DNA from: an uncultured Eubacteriales bacterium
GTDB taxonomy: Bacteria > Bacillota > Clostridia > Peptostreptococcales > Anaerovoracaceae
Assembly (NCBI GenBank): GCA_949286985.1
Contig: CASEEM010000035.1
Span: 1 to 64,000, forward strand
Direction: 5' to 3'
Length of the DNA stretch: 64,000 bases
The notes under the pieces are model-generated. The model saw nothing but the letters and a program-made list of their open reading frames with translations, was not told the DNA's origin and did no database searches. The stretch's first letter is position 1; the number at the start of each line of letters is the position of its first letter. Both the position numbers and the translations under genes were made by a program. This document shows positions 16,916-25,981 of the stretch, in pieces.

Positions 16916-18629
16916 CAGACTTCTATCCGGTCGTTACGAGCTTCTGGAGAAGATCGGCGACGGCGGTATGGCGGTTGTATATAAGGGCAAGGACCGCTTA
17001 CTGAATCGATTTATTGCCATTAAGATTCTGCGTCCGGAATTCACGAAGGACGCGACGTTCGTAGAGAATTTCAAGCGTGAATCGCAGGCAGCGGCAGGTC
17101 TCTCCGCACCGAACATCGTCAGTGTCTATGACGTCGGCCGCGAAGGCAATATCCATTACATCGTCATGGAGCTGATCGAGGGAAGGACGCTGGCCGAGGT
17201 CATTGCGGAAGAGGCGCCGATGGATTATCGCCGCGTTATCGATATTTCCAAGCAGGTAGCGCAGGCCCTGAAGGTCGCTCATAAGAATAAGATCATTCAC
17301 CGCGATGTCAAGCCGCACAATATCATGATCACGAATGACGGCATGGCCAAGCTCTCGGACTTCGGTATTGCCAAAGCGGTCAACGACGCGACGCTCTCCA
17401 CGAACAGCCGCATCATCGGTTCGGTTCATTACTTCTCTCCGGAGCAGGCGAGAGGCAATTATGTCGATGAGCGTTCGGATATTTATTCGCTCGGTATCGT
17501 CATGTATGAGATGCTGACGGGTCATGTCCCGTTCGAAGGAGATAATCCGGTCACCATCGCCCTCAAGCATATTAACGAGGAGATCAAACCGCCGAGTGAA
17601 TATGTCGGAGGCATTCCGCCGGCGCTGGAGCGCTGCGTGATGAAGTGCACGAATAAGTTCCAGACGAATCGTTATAACAGCGCTGAGGAGCTCATCGAGG
17701 AGCTTGATAATATCAAGTTTGTCACCTCGGTCGTCGGCAATCATCTCTTTGACGATGCCTCGAAGGAAATCGAACAGAAGGGTGAAAACGGTGCCTCTTT
17801 GCTCCTTGAAGAGGATGAAAAGGGCAAGAAGAAAGGCAAGAAGAATAAGAAGCCTTGGACGAAGAAGAAAAAGATTGCCGTCGGCGCGTCCGTTGCGGCA
17901 GCGATTCTCATCGTCATTCTGCTCTTTGTATTCGGACCGTTCGGTTCTAAGGCGGCTGTTCCGGAACTCACGAACATGACGCTGGAGGAAGCGACGCAGG
18001 AAGCGGAGGATGCCGGATTCAAGATTAAGGAAGGCAAAGAAGTCTTCTCGAATGATGTCGCAGAAGGCCATGTCGCAGAGCAGAGCCCGAAAGCCGGAGA
18101 CGAAGCGAAGAAGGGATCGACCATTACGGTTCATCTCTCGAAAGGATCTCAGGACGGTACGGTTCCGAACCTCATCGGCGAGAATTATAATGATATCGAG
18201 GAAATTCTCGAGGATGCCGGTTATGAGCTCGGTATCGTGAAGGAAGTCTCTTCGGCGGAGCCGGAAGGAACGATTCTCGAACAGGATCCGTCAGCGGGAA
18301 CCAATGCCAATAAGGGTACGGAGATCAATATCACCGTCAGCGACGGAAAGGGCAAGGAGAAGGGAACGGTACCTTCAGTCACCGGATTATCGCTGGAACA
18401 GGCGAGAGCGGCCATTCGCTCGGCAGGATTCGAGGTCGGCAATGTCTCCTATGATGAGAGCAATGTCTACGGCAACGGATATGTCATGTGGCAGCAATAT
18501 GCAGCCAATACGGAGCTCGACAGAGGAACGACGATAGACATCGAAGTCAGCAAGGGAGCACCGAAGGCTCCGGCTGATGATGACGAAGACTCGGAAGAAT
18601 CCTCCTCGGAAGGAAGTACGAATATTTAA
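16908..18629 (+). CDS. prkC: PASTA-domain Ser/Thr kinase (PrkC/StkP)
   Basis: 573 residues. Cytoplasmic kinase domain with GDGGMAVVYKG (17-27), AIKIL (Lys39), Glu58, HRDVKPHN (131-138) and DFG (151-153). A Lys-rich juxtamembrane stretch precedes one transmembrane segment (about 324-345, VAAAILIVILLFVFG), then three PASTA repeats (about 350-415, 416-485, 486-555) and an acidic tail. PASTA repeats bind peptidoglycan fragments, and the kinase controls growth and wall synthesis. Three repeats is average for the family. Confidence 0.96.
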   Translation: MSSRLLSGRYELLEKIGDGGMAVVYKGKDRLLNRFIAIKILRPEFTKDATFVENFKRESQAAAGLSAPNIVSVYDVGREGNIHYIVMELIEGRTLAEVIAEEAPMDYRRVIDISKQVAQALKVAHKNKIIHRDVKPHNIMITNDGMAKLSDFGIAKAVNDATLSTNSRIIGSVHYFSPEQARGNYVDERSDIYSLGIVMYEMLTGHVPFEGDNPVTIALKHINEEIKPPSEYVGGIPPALERCVMKCTNKFQTNRYNSAEELIEELDNIKFVTSVVGNHLFDDASKEIEQKGENGASLLLEEDEKGKKKGKKNKKPWTKKKKIAVGASVAAAILIVILLFVFGPFGSKAAVPELTNMTLEEATQEAEDAGFKIKEGKEVFSNDVAEGHVAEQSPKAGDEAKKGSTITVHLSKGSQDGTVPNLIGENYNDIEEILEDAGYELGIVKEVSSAEPEGTILEQDPSAGTNANKGTEINITVSDGKGKEKGTVPSVTGLSLEQARAAIRSAGFEVGNVSYDESNVYGNGYVMWQQYAANTELDRGTTIDIEVSKGAPKAPADDDEDSEESSSEGSTNI

Positions 18630-18632
18630 TTC

Positions 18633-19499
18633 ATGGAAGGAAGAATCATTAAAGGCGTCGGAGGTTTCTATTACGTTTCGGACGGAAATACCATCCTGAT
18701 GGGGAATGCACGCAGAAACCTTCGGCGCAATAAAGAAGTTCTCTATGTCGGAGATCTTGTCACTTATGAGATCCGCAAAGAGGACGGCGATTGCATCATT
18801 ACGGGAGTACGTGAGAGGAAGAATGTCCTTTCGCGTCCTCCCGTTTCCAACCTGGACCTTTTGGTGGTAACTTTTGCTGCAGCACATCCGGACCCAAATC
18901 TCGTGATTATCGACAAGCTGACAGCTGTCGCTCTTTCAAAGGGCATCGATGTCGCTGTCGCAATCACGAAGCGCGATCTCGTTGAAGAGGAACGACTTCG
19001 CGAGCTCCTGTCGATATATGAAGGCGTTTTCCCGGTTGCCGCGTTGAACGGCATGACGGGAGAGGGCGTCTCCCGATTGAGGGAGTTGATTGCCGGGAAG
19101 AATGTCGCCTTTGCCGGTCCTTCGGGAGCCGGGAAGTCGACGCTCATCACTCGATTGACCGGCCGAGAGGATATCGAAGTCGGAGAGATCAGCGATAAGA
19201 CGAAGAGGGGCCGTCATACGACGCGTCATGTTGAAATCTTTTCGCTTCCGGACGGAACGAGTGTTTATGATACGCCGGGATTCACGTCGCTCGAGCTGGA
19301 CGAGAAGGATCCTTTGGCCGTTCGGGAACTCTTCCCGGAAATGAAGAAGCTTCAAGCCGAATGTCGATACGGCGATTGTATGCATCTCCGCGAGCCGGAA
19401 TGCGCCGTTCGCGAAGCGGTCGAAGAGGGTACGATTGCGGATTCCCGTTATCGTTCCTATCAATTGATTTTGGAGGAAACAAGGAAATGGCACAGATAG
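18633..19499 (+). CDS. rsgA: RsgA ribosome-assembly GTPase
   Basis: 288 residues. Circularly permuted GTPase: G4 TKRD (112-115) precedes the P-loop GPSGAGKST (162-170) and DTPGF. N-terminal OB fold; C-terminal zinc site with CRYGDCMHLREPEC. It acts in 30S maturation. It follows prkC by three bases, the conserved Firmicutes order prpC-prkC-rsgA-rpe. Confidence 0.95.
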   Translation: MEGRIIKGVGGFYYVSDGNTILMGNARRNLRRNKEVLYVGDLVTYEIRKEDGDCIITGVRERKNVLSRPPVSNLDLLVVTFAAAHPDPNLVIIDKLTAVALSKGIDVAVAITKRDLVEEERLRELLSIYEGVFPVAALNGMTGEGVSRLRELIAGKNVAFAGPSGAGKSTLITRLTGREDIEVGEISDKTKRGRHTTRHVEIFSLPDGTSVYDTPGFTSLELDEKDPLAVRELFPEMKKLQAECRYGDCMHLREPECAVREAVEEGTIADSRYRSYQLILEETRKWHR

Positions 19500-20131
19500 C
19501 TCCATCCATTCTATCGGCGGATTTTGCCAGACTCGGCGACGATGTTGCTGAGGTTTGCGGGCTCGGCATCGATTATCTTCATATTGATGTCATGGACGGC
19601 GCCTTCGTCCCGAATATCAGCTTCGGTGCCGGCGTCATGAAGAGTCTGAATGATTATGCGACCGTTCCTTATGATGTCCATCTCATGATTGAGGATCCGG
19701 ATCGCTATCTCGAGGATTTTGTCACGGAGCAGACGGCTTTTCTGACGGTCCATCAGGAGGCCTGCCGTCATCTCCATCGTACGATCATGCATATCCATGA
19801 GCTCGGTGTGAAGGCCGGTGTTTCTGTCAATCCGGCTACACCGGTATCGCTTCTGGAAGAGATTCTTCCGGAGGTCGATCTCGTCTTGATCATGTCGGTC
19901 AATCCGGGCTTCGGCGGGCAGAAATTCATCGAGCGTACGCTTCACAAGCTGGAGCAGCTTCGCGAACTCCGGGAACGTCACGGATATCATTATCTGATTG
20001 AGATTGACGGCGGCGTGAAGGAGAGCAATGCGGCACGAATCCGTGAAGCCGGTGCCGACCTCCTCGTTGCCGGATCGGCCGTCTTCGGCGCCGAGGATCG
20101 TGCGAAGGCCGTACAGGTCATTCGCGGTTAG
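19487..20131 (+). CDS. rpe: Ribulose-phosphate 3-epimerase
   Basis: 214-residue TIM barrel of the pentose phosphate pathway. IAPSILSADFARLGDD is the family start; metal ligands are in LHIDVMDGAFVPN and EIDGGVKESN; MSVNPGFGGQKF is also present. The ATG at 19487 lies within the last codons of rsgA (13-base overlap) behind GGAGGAAAC. The thiamine pyrophosphokinase gene that often follows rpe is absent. Confidence 0.95.
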   Translation: MAQIAPSILSADFARLGDDVAEVCGLGIDYLHIDVMDGAFVPNISFGAGVMKSLNDYATVPYDVHLMIEDPDRYLEDFVTEQTAFLTVHQEACRHLHRTIMHIHELGVKAGVSVNPATPVSLLEEILPEVDLVLIMSVNPGFGGQKFIERTLHKLEQLRELRERHGYHYLIEIDGGVKESNAARIREAGADLLVAGSAVFGAEDRAKAVQVIRG

Positions 20132-20185
20132 ACGCTTCGGAGGATTCGGAGGGCTCGGCGGAATCGTTCAAGTGAACAGAAAGCA

Positions 20186-20213
20186 GGGGTGCAGCAGTGC
20201 TGCATCCCTTTTT
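20186..20213 (+). terminator. Terminator after rpe
   Basis: GGGGTGCAGCA and TGCTGCATCCC hairpin followed by five T; ends the long priA-rpe run. Confidence 0.85.
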
Positions 20214-20340
20214 ATGTACATTTCATGCAGGAATTTCCACCGTTTATACAAAATAGGTTGAAAGTATTACAAATAGTGATAGTCTAAAAAAGCAATTTTG
20301 TACGTTGTTGTTAAGTTTTTATGGGAATAAGGGTATCGTA

Positions 20341-21591
20341 ATGGAAACTAAGAAAAGAACATTCAAGATTTCTTTGACCACCCAGATTCTGATCGCGACG
20401 ATCGCCGGTATCGTTTTCGGTGCGCTGATCGGACCGTGGGCGGCCAATTTGAAGTTCATCGGCGACATCTTCCTTCGTTTGATTCAGATGTCTGTCGTCA
20501 TCCTCGTCATGACGGCTGTTGCCGGTGCTGTAGGAAGCGGAGACGGCCAGGATGTCGGTAAGATGGGATTCCACACGTTTAAGTGGATCATCTCTTTCAC
20601 GGTCATCGCTGCTGTTCTCGGTGTTATCCTTTCGATGCTCATGAAGCCGGGTGTCGGTGTCGATCTCGGAACGTCGGCGGCCGTTACGGGAGAGGCTGTT
20701 GAATCGAGTTCGCTCACGGAGACGATTCTGAACTTCGTACCGACCAATATCATGCAGGCCATGAGCGAGGGATCGATGGTTCCGTGCATCGTATTCGCAC
20801 TCTTCTTCGGTGTAGCGATGGGTTCGTATGCTCGTCAGAGCGGCAACCACACGGTCATCGACTGGATCCAGGGAATGAACGGAACGATCACGCAGATCAT
20901 CAAGACGGTCATGAACGTCGCTCCGATCGGTATCTTCTGCCTTCTCGCGAATGTTGCGGGATCGACGGGATTCTCGGTCATTCTGCCGATGCTGAAGTTC
21001 CTGCTTCTCCTCCTCGTCGGAGACATCATTCAGTTCCTCATTTACACGCCGATCACGGCTGCTCTCACGAAGGTCAGCATCGCGAAGATGCCGAAGAAGT
21101 TTGCCAAGATGTCCATCATGGCTCTGACGACGACCTCCGGCGCCATCTGCCTGCCGACCAAGATCGAGGACGAGGTCACGAAGTTCGGTGTCAGCCGCAA
21201 GGTTGCTGACTTCACGGGTCCGATTACGATGTCCATGAACAGCTGCGGTGCTGCTATGTGCTACGTCGCTGCGATCTTCTTCATGGCTCAGTCGCTTAAT
21301 ATCGATCTCAGCCCGATGCAGATGGGTATGGCTATTCTTCTTTCCTGCCTCATGTGCCTCGGAACGATCTCCGTACCGGGCGGTTCGGTCATCGTTTATA
21401 CCTTCCTTGCCAGCTCGCTCGGACTTCCGCTGGACAGTATCGCTATCCTGATCGGTATCGACTGGTTCGCAGGAATGTTCCGTACGCTCATGAATGTTGA
21501 CGTCGACGTTATGATCGCGCTTCTCGTTGCGAAGAAGCTCGGTGAGCTCGACTATGATGTTTATAACGACAAGAAGGTCGTTGAGTATTAA
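20341..21591 (+). CDS. Dicarboxylate/amino-acid:cation symporter (DAACS/GltP family)
   Basis: 416 residues, about eight membrane helices plus the two re-entrant hairpins of the family. Signatures are LRLIQMSVVILVMTAVAGAV, ALTTTSGAICLPT (Ser-rich hairpin 1), GPITMSMNSCGAAM (the usual NMDGT-like helix, here MNSCG) and SVPGGSVIVYTFLA (hairpin 2). It probably imports glutamate, aspartate or a dicarboxylate with Na+ or H+. The start METKKR is chosen over an upstream codon because the latter overlaps the promoter region; the ribosome site (AAGGGTATC) is weak. It lies just before a LytS/LytR pair that may control it. Confidence 0.85.
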   Translation: METKKRTFKISLTTQILIATIAGIVFGALIGPWAANLKFIGDIFLRLIQMSVVILVMTAVAGAVGSGDGQDVGKMGFHTFKWIISFTVIAAVLGVILSMLMKPGVGVDLGTSAAVTGEAVESSSLTETILNFVPTNIMQAMSEGSMVPCIVFALFFGVAMGSYARQSGNHTVIDWIQGMNGTITQIIKTVMNVAPIGIFCLLANVAGSTGFSVILPMLKFLLLLLVGDIIQFLIYTPITAALTKVSIAKMPKKFAKMSIMALTTTSGAICLPTKIEDEVTKFGVSRKVADFTGPITMSMNSCGAAMCYVAAIFFMAQSLNIDLSPMQMGMAILLSCLMCLGTISVPGGSVIVYTFLASSLGLPLDSIAILIGIDWFAGMFRTLMNVDVDVMIALLVAKKLGELDYDVYNDKKVVEY

Positions 21592-21631
21592 GTTCTTTAT
21601 TCCGGTTGAGTAAAGGAAGTATAGACAAAGC

Positions 21632-21663
21632 AAAGAGTGCTGTCCGCGGACAGCGCTCTTTTT
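21632..21663 (+). terminator. Terminator after symporter gene
   Basis: AAAGAGTGCTGTCC and GGACAGCGCTCTTT hairpin with one T-G mismatch, followed by T residues. Confidence 0.85.
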
Positions 21664-21685
21664 GCGCGAACGGGCGGGAAATGTA

Positions 21686-21694
21686 TGTTATAAT
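21686..21694 (+). promoter_or_regulatory. Extended -10 promoter of lytS-like gene
   Basis: TG-T-TATAAT 55 bases upstream of the sensor kinase start, immediately after the previous terminator. No -35 at normal spacing. Confidence 0.5.
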
Positions 21695-21749
21695 ACTCTC
21701 ATTGTCCGGAGGAGGACGATATGGGAAGCGACGAAGGAGGAGGGAAAGG

Positions 21750-23495
21750 ATGCCGATCGAAGAGATTCTGGGCCGCATTATCGTGAATATTGCCTTTCTT
21801 CTCATCCTGGCGAATCTGCTTTCGCATCTTCGCTTCTTTCAACGCATCTTCCTGAAGGAGAGGCGGAGCTTCAAGGAGGACCTGCTGCTCTCGCTGATTT
21901 TCTTTGGTATTATCGTGATTTCTTCGGAGTTTCGCATCGATATCGGCGCTTATGTCACGAATACGCGCGTGATCGGTGCGATGTCGGCGGGACTTCTCGG
22001 CGGTCCGCTGGTCGGATTTATCTCTTCGGTGTTCGGAAGCCTTTATGTGCTCTTCCGGGTGGAGCCTTTCGGGTTCGCGCAGGCGGCGGCCTTCTCGACG
22101 CTCTGCTTCGGGCTGCTCGGAGCCGGATTCTATCCTTATTTCCAGCGGGGAAACTGGAAATATCGCGACCTTTTCCTGCTCGGCATGTTCGCTGAATTCT
22201 TTGAGATGTTCGCTCTGATGCGTCAGTGGATTACGCTCGACATCTCGATGAATATTATTCTGGAGAGCTGCCTTCCGATGATCCTGATCAATTCCGTCGG
22301 GCTTGTCGCCTTCGTCGGGAGCTTCAATTATGTCTACATTCATCAGGATGCGGAGGTCAGCCGGCGCATGAGACAGCTTTCGACGTTGGCGAACGATCTC
22401 CTGCCGCTCTTCCGAAATGACCGCGAGGCGCTCGAGAATATGAAGACCTTCGCCGATTATTTCCTGGAATCGTATCATCTCTCCGGAATCATGATTACGG
22501 ATGCGGATTCCGTGCTCACCTGGCATGCCGAGGATATCGATCTCAAACTGGAAGATATCAAGGAGCTTCCGATTATCGCTTCCGAGTGCATGGAGAAGGG
22601 CGAACTCATCATTATGGAGAAGACGTATGAGGAGAGCATCTGGGCGGAGGCGCTGAAGGACAATTATTCGGCCGCCGTGCCGCTCCTCATGCTCGACAGG
22701 CCTTACGGGAGCCTGATCATCTGGGCGAAGAAGAAATGGTTCAATCAGACGTATGAGCTCGAATCGCTGCAGTTCATTCAGCTGATGCTTTCGTTCTACC
22801 TTTCGATTCACGAGCTGGAGAAGCAGCAGCGCCTCCGCGATGAAGCGGAGCTCCGCGCCCTGCAGTTCCAGGTCAATCCGCATTTTCTCTTCAACGCGCT
22901 CAATACGATTGCCTTCGTCTGCCGGAAGGACGGCGAAGAGGCGAGATCCCTCCTTCACATACTGGCTTCTTATTTCCGTTATAATCTGGAAAGAACCTCG
23001 GGCATGACGAGCTTCGCTTCGGAGATGGAGCATGTCGGAGATTATCTCAAGATCGAGCAGGCGCGCTTCGAAGAGAAATTACAGGTCCGGTATGAGCTTT
23101 CGGCTGACATGAATTATCGCATTCCGCTTCTCATCATTCAGCCGATTGTCGAGAATGCCGTCCGGTACGGAATCAATCAGAAAGGTTATCGATCCATCAC
23201 CATTCGGTCGAGGAATTTGACCGAGACGGAGACGGAGGGCGGGCGGACCGGCATCGAAGTCTCCGTGGCCGATGAGGGGCCGGGATTCCCGGAAGAGGTT
23301 CTGTCGAATGTGCGAAGGAATGAGACCATTGAAGGTCACGTCGGAGTGACGAATGTCAATCGGCGCCTTCTCAGTCTCTACGGAGAAGGGCTTCATATTC
23401 AAAGCTCCGAGCGAGGAAGTACGGTGACGATGCGTTTCTATAAGATGGAGGAAGAGAGGGGGAAGGAGGCTGCCGATGAGGATTGCAATCGTTGA
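21750..23495 (+). CDS. LytS-type sensor histidine kinase
   Basis: 581 residues from the ATG behind GGAGGAGGG. Five or six N-terminal membrane helices of the 5TM-LYT type (VTNTRVIGAMSAGLLGGP is diagnostic), a GAF-like domain (about 215-345), then a HisKA_7TM/His_kinase region with QVNPHFLFNALNT (phospho-His about residue 378) and an ATPase domain with PLLIIQPIVENAVRYG and DEGPGFPEE. LytS-class sensors respond to membrane state or to extracellular carboxylates such as pyruvate. It overlaps the response regulator by 20 bases. Confidence 0.9.
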   Translation: MPIEEILGRIIVNIAFLLILANLLSHLRFFQRIFLKERRSFKEDLLLSLIFFGIIVISSEFRIDIGAYVTNTRVIGAMSAGLLGGPLVGFISSVFGSLYVLFRVEPFGFAQAAAFSTLCFGLLGAGFYPYFQRGNWKYRDLFLLGMFAEFFEMFALMRQWITLDISMNIILESCLPMILINSVGLVAFVGSFNYVYIHQDAEVSRRMRQLSTLANDLLPLFRNDREALENMKTFADYFLESYHLSGIMITDADSVLTWHAEDIDLKLEDIKELPIIASECMEKGELIIMEKTYEESIWAEALKDNYSAAVPLLMLDRPYGSLIIWAKKKWFNQTYELESLQFIQLMLSFYLSIHELEKQQRLRDEAELRALQFQVNPHFLFNALNTIAFVCRKDGEEARSLLHILASYFRYNLERTSGMTSFASEMEHVGDYLKIEQARFEEKLQVRYELSADMNYRIPLLIIQPIVENAVRYGINQKGYRSITIRSRNLTETETEGGRTGIEVSVADEGPGFPEEVLSNVRRNETIEGHVGVTNVNRRLLSLYGEGLHIQSSERGSTVTMRFYKMEEERGKEAADEDCNR

Positions 23496-24171
23496 TGACG
23501 AGCGCCCGGCTCGCGAAGAACTTCGTTATGAGATTGAATGCCGATATCCGGAAGCGGAGATCATGACAGCGTCATCGGGTGCAGAGATGCTGGAAATTCT
23601 TGCGGAGCAATCCTTTGATCTGCTCTTTCTCGATGTCAATCTCGGTGATATGAAGGGGATTGAGCTGGCTCCGGCTATACGGAAGCTTCATCCGGAGATG
23701 CTGATCTGTCTGGTGACGGCTTATTCGGAATATGCCGTGAAGGCCTTTGAACTCGGGATTGATGATTATATTGTCAAGCCGTTTCAGGGGGAGCGGCTGG
23801 CTCGCATATTAGAGCGGGTGGTTCCGGCGGAGGAAGAGGCGCTGCCGCATCGCATTCCGATTCATCAGAAGGATCGTACGGTGTACGAGAAGCCGGAGAA
23901 TATCGTCTTTATCGAGACGTATGAGCGGGGCTGCCGCATTTATACGACCGACGATTGTTATTATGATTCGCATTCCATCGGATCGTATGAGAAAATGCTG
24001 CCGGCCTTCTTCCGCATTCATAAGAGTTATCTTGTCAACCCGGAGAAGATCCGCGAGCTCTTCCTCATGCGAAAGAACAGCTTCTGTCTACGCGTGGAGG
24101 GTTATGAGGACCAGATTCTTCCGATTGCCCGTGATAAGCTGAAGGCGCTTCGCGAGCTTTTGGAACAATAA
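23476..24171 (+). CDS. LytTR-family response regulator
   Basis: 231 residues. Receiver domain with Asp7/Asp8, phosphoacceptor Asp53 in FLDVN and Lys in IVKPF, followed by a LytTR DNA-binding domain (about 125-230; FIETYERGCRIYT, FFRIHKSYLVNPEKI). Partner of the overlapping sensor kinase. Systems of this class commonly switch on an adjacent carboxylate transporter, so the symporter at 20341 is a plausible target; this is inference. Confidence 0.92.
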   Translation: MRIAIVDDERPAREELRYEIECRYPEAEIMTASSGAEMLEILAEQSFDLLFLDVNLGDMKGIELAPAIRKLHPEMLICLVTAYSEYAVKAFELGIDDYIVKPFQGERLARILERVVPAEEEALPHRIPIHQKDRTVYEKPENIVFIETYERGCRIYTTDDCYYDSHSIGSYEKMLPAFFRIHKSYLVNPEKIRELFLMRKNSFCLRVEGYEDQILPIARDKLKALRELLEQ

Positions 24172-24227
24172 GGAAGAGTGCGGACAGCCATCAGGAAGGT
24201 TTCAGAAGAGAAAGGAATGAAGGATCA

Positions 24228-24755
24228 ATGATTTTGGAACGATTGACGGCGGATGATTTTGATGCCGCTTATGCTATCATGGAGGCGAGCTTCCCGAAAG
24301 CGGAGCGCAAAACGTATGAGGAGCAGAAAGCCCTCCTCGCGGAATCGGCTTACAGGATGTACGGCGCGAAGGAGGAGGCGAGCGGTGAACTCCTCGGTTT
24401 TGCCGCGTTCCGGGTTTTCCCGGAATTCCTCTTCTTCGAGCATTTGGCCGTGAATCCGAACTGCCGCAACGGCGGCATCGGCAAGAAGCTGCTGGACAAG
24501 GTGAAGGAACTCGCAGACGGACCGGTCTGTCTGGAAGTCGAACTCCCGACGACGGAGATTGCCGCCCGCCGCATCGCTTATTATGAACGAAACGGCTTCT
24601 ATCTGAATGAATATCCTTATGTGCAGCCGTCGCTTGCGGAGGGCTGTGAGGACGTCCCGATGTATATCATGACAACAGGCCGGAAGCTCACGATGCAGGA
24701 GCACTTCTTTGTGCGCGACATCCTGTATCAGCGCGTCTATCACGTGGAAGGGTAA
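24228..24755 (+). CDS. GNAT-family N-acetyltransferase
   Basis: 175 residues. The acetyl-CoA loop is seen as LAVNPNCRNGGIGKKLLDKV, followed by YYERNGF, which closes the fold. The substrate is unknown. The C-terminal ~40 residues (MTTGRKLTMQEHFFVRDILY) extend beyond the basic fold. Preceded by GAAAGGAATGAAGG. Confidence 0.85.
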   Translation: MILERLTADDFDAAYAIMEASFPKAERKTYEEQKALLAESAYRMYGAKEEASGELLGFAAFRVFPEFLFFEHLAVNPNCRNGGIGKKLLDKVKELADGPVCLEVELPTTEIAARRIAYYERNGFYLNEYPYVQPSLAEGCEDVPMYIMTTGRKLTMQEHFFVRDILYQRVYHVEG

Positions 24756-24796
24756 GGGCGATGTCGTACGTAATGGATCATCTGATTTATGTAAAA

Positions 24797-24829
24797 AATG
24801 CGAGGCTCCGCAGGCGGGCCTCGCATTAC
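24797..24829 (+). terminator. Terminator-like hairpin after GNAT gene
   Basis: AATGCGAGGC and GCCTCGCATT form a strong stem. The following T tract is weak (ACTGTTAATTTG), so it may be less efficient. Confidence 0.6.
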
Positions 24830-24872
24830 TGTTAATTTGATTTTATTAATTTTTATACCCACATTATATCAT

Positions 24873-24905
24873 AAAAAAAGAACGCATCCATCAGGACGCG
24901 TTCTT
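24873..24905 (-). terminator. Terminator of tRNA-Leu
   Basis: On the minus strand AAAGAACGC-GTCC, loop TGAT, GGATGCGTTCTT followed by a run of T, directly after the encoded CCA. Confidence 0.88.
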
Positions 24906-24987
24906 TGGTGTGGCTGACTGGACTCGAACCAGCACGGTCTCCCACATGCCCCTCAAGCATGCGCGTCTGCCATTCCGCCACAGCCAC
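24906..24987 (-). tRNA. tRNA-Leu (anticodon GAG)
   Basis: Read on the minus strand the acceptor stem is GTGGCTG/CAGCCAC. The anticodon loop is TTGAGGG between CATGC and GCATG, giving anticodon GAG (reads CUC/CUU). There is a long variable arm and a T arm CTGGTTCGAGTCCAG. The CCA end is encoded. Class II length of 82 bases supports leucine. Confidence 0.95.
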
Positions 24988-25045
24988 ATAACAATAAAAT
25001 TATAATGAACTGAGCGGGGCTCGTCAAGTACTTTTCTGAAAAAGT

Positions 25046-25963
25046 TTACAGAGATTTTGCTTGCGCCGAAGATGAACGAAGGAGAGCGAGCGCATGTTCC
25101 ATATCCTCGTGGAGAGGTGCATCGACCTCGAGAATCTTTTCGGTCATCGGATGACGGAAGGCGATATGGGCCGCGTGGAGAGCCTGCCTTTGGATGAGAT
25201 CCGGCGCGTCGCCGCCGTAGAGATGATCTCCGGCAATCGGGTGACCGATGTGGGTGAGATGGACGCGAATCTGATGTGTCCTCCCGGTGTGCAGCTTTGC
25301 CTCAACCAGCGTATAATCATCGAAGCGCTCCAGAACGGTGAACTCCGTCTTGGCCTCCTTGCCGCCCTCGGCAAGTACTTCCCGCTGAATCGCACCCTCA
25401 TACGGGCGACCGATCGGCGCGTCGATGAGGAAATGATCTTCCTCGATATTGCCGCAGACGATGGCGAGATAGCGCTTATCGACATGCCGCGACCTCATTT
25501 GACTTGAAATATGATTCTGCGCATTGGCATTCTTCGCGATGATGACGATGCCGGAGGTATCCATATCGATGCGGTTCGCGAAACGGACCTTGAAAGTCTG
25601 ACCGGTGTCCTGCATGTATTTCGTCACGGCGTTGGCAACCGTATGGAAGGGATGCCCCTTCGTCGGATGGACCGTGATGCCGGCTTGCTTATTGATAATC
25701 AAGAGGTCATCGTCTTCATAAAGCGGATAGACGGGAATATCCTCCGGTTCATAATCGCTTTTCTCTTCCGGCAGGCGGATCTCGATCAAATCGCCCGGGA
25801 GCGGCTTCCAATAACCCTTGGCAAGCTCGCCGTTCAGATCGAGGAGCTCCTGGAATTTGATCTTCGTATAGAATCGGGAAGAGAAGCGGTAATTGTGCTT
25901 CAGGATCTGTTTGATCGTCAGACCTTCTTCTTCCGGTGTGACAACGTGTTTATACTTAACCAT
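25046..25963 (-). CDS. RluA-family rRNA pseudouridine synthase
   Basis: 305 residues. An S4-like N-terminal region is followed by the RluA catalytic domain: FANRIDMDTSGIVIIAKN holds catalytic Asp133 (motif HRLDxxTSG, here NRIDMDTSG), then TGRTHQIRVHLTHIGHPIAGD near the C-terminus. Which uridine is modified cannot be read from sequence. AGGAGG precedes the ATG. It lies 18 bases downstream of nadK in the same operon. Confidence 0.92.
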   Translation of the reverse strand: MVKYKHVVTPEEEGLTIKQILKHNYRFSSRFYTKIKFQELLDLNGELAKGYWKPLPGDLIEIRLPEEKSDYEPEDIPVYPLYEDDDLLIINKQAGITVHPTKGHPFHTVANAVTKYMQDTGQTFKVRFANRIDMDTSGIVIIAKNANAQNHISSQMRSRHVDKRYLAIVCGNIEEDHFLIDAPIGRPYEGAIQREVLAEGGKEAKTEFTVLERFDDYTLVEAKLHTGRTHQIRVHLTHIGHPIAGDHLYGGDAPDLIQRQALHAAHIAFRHPMTEKILEVDAPLHEDMEHALALLRSSSAQAKSL

Positions 25964-25981
25964 GAATCCTCCTGCGGATGG

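Noticed and set aside
20239..20247. LytTR half-site ACCGTTTAT upstream of the symporter
   Set aside because: Single half-site; LytTR regulators bind paired direct repeats and a second good copy is not found at the right distance, so chance is likely.
20311..21633. 440-codon minus-strand frame opposite the symporter
   Set aside because: Extremely charged Asp/Arg/His composition typical of the complement of a membrane-protein gene.
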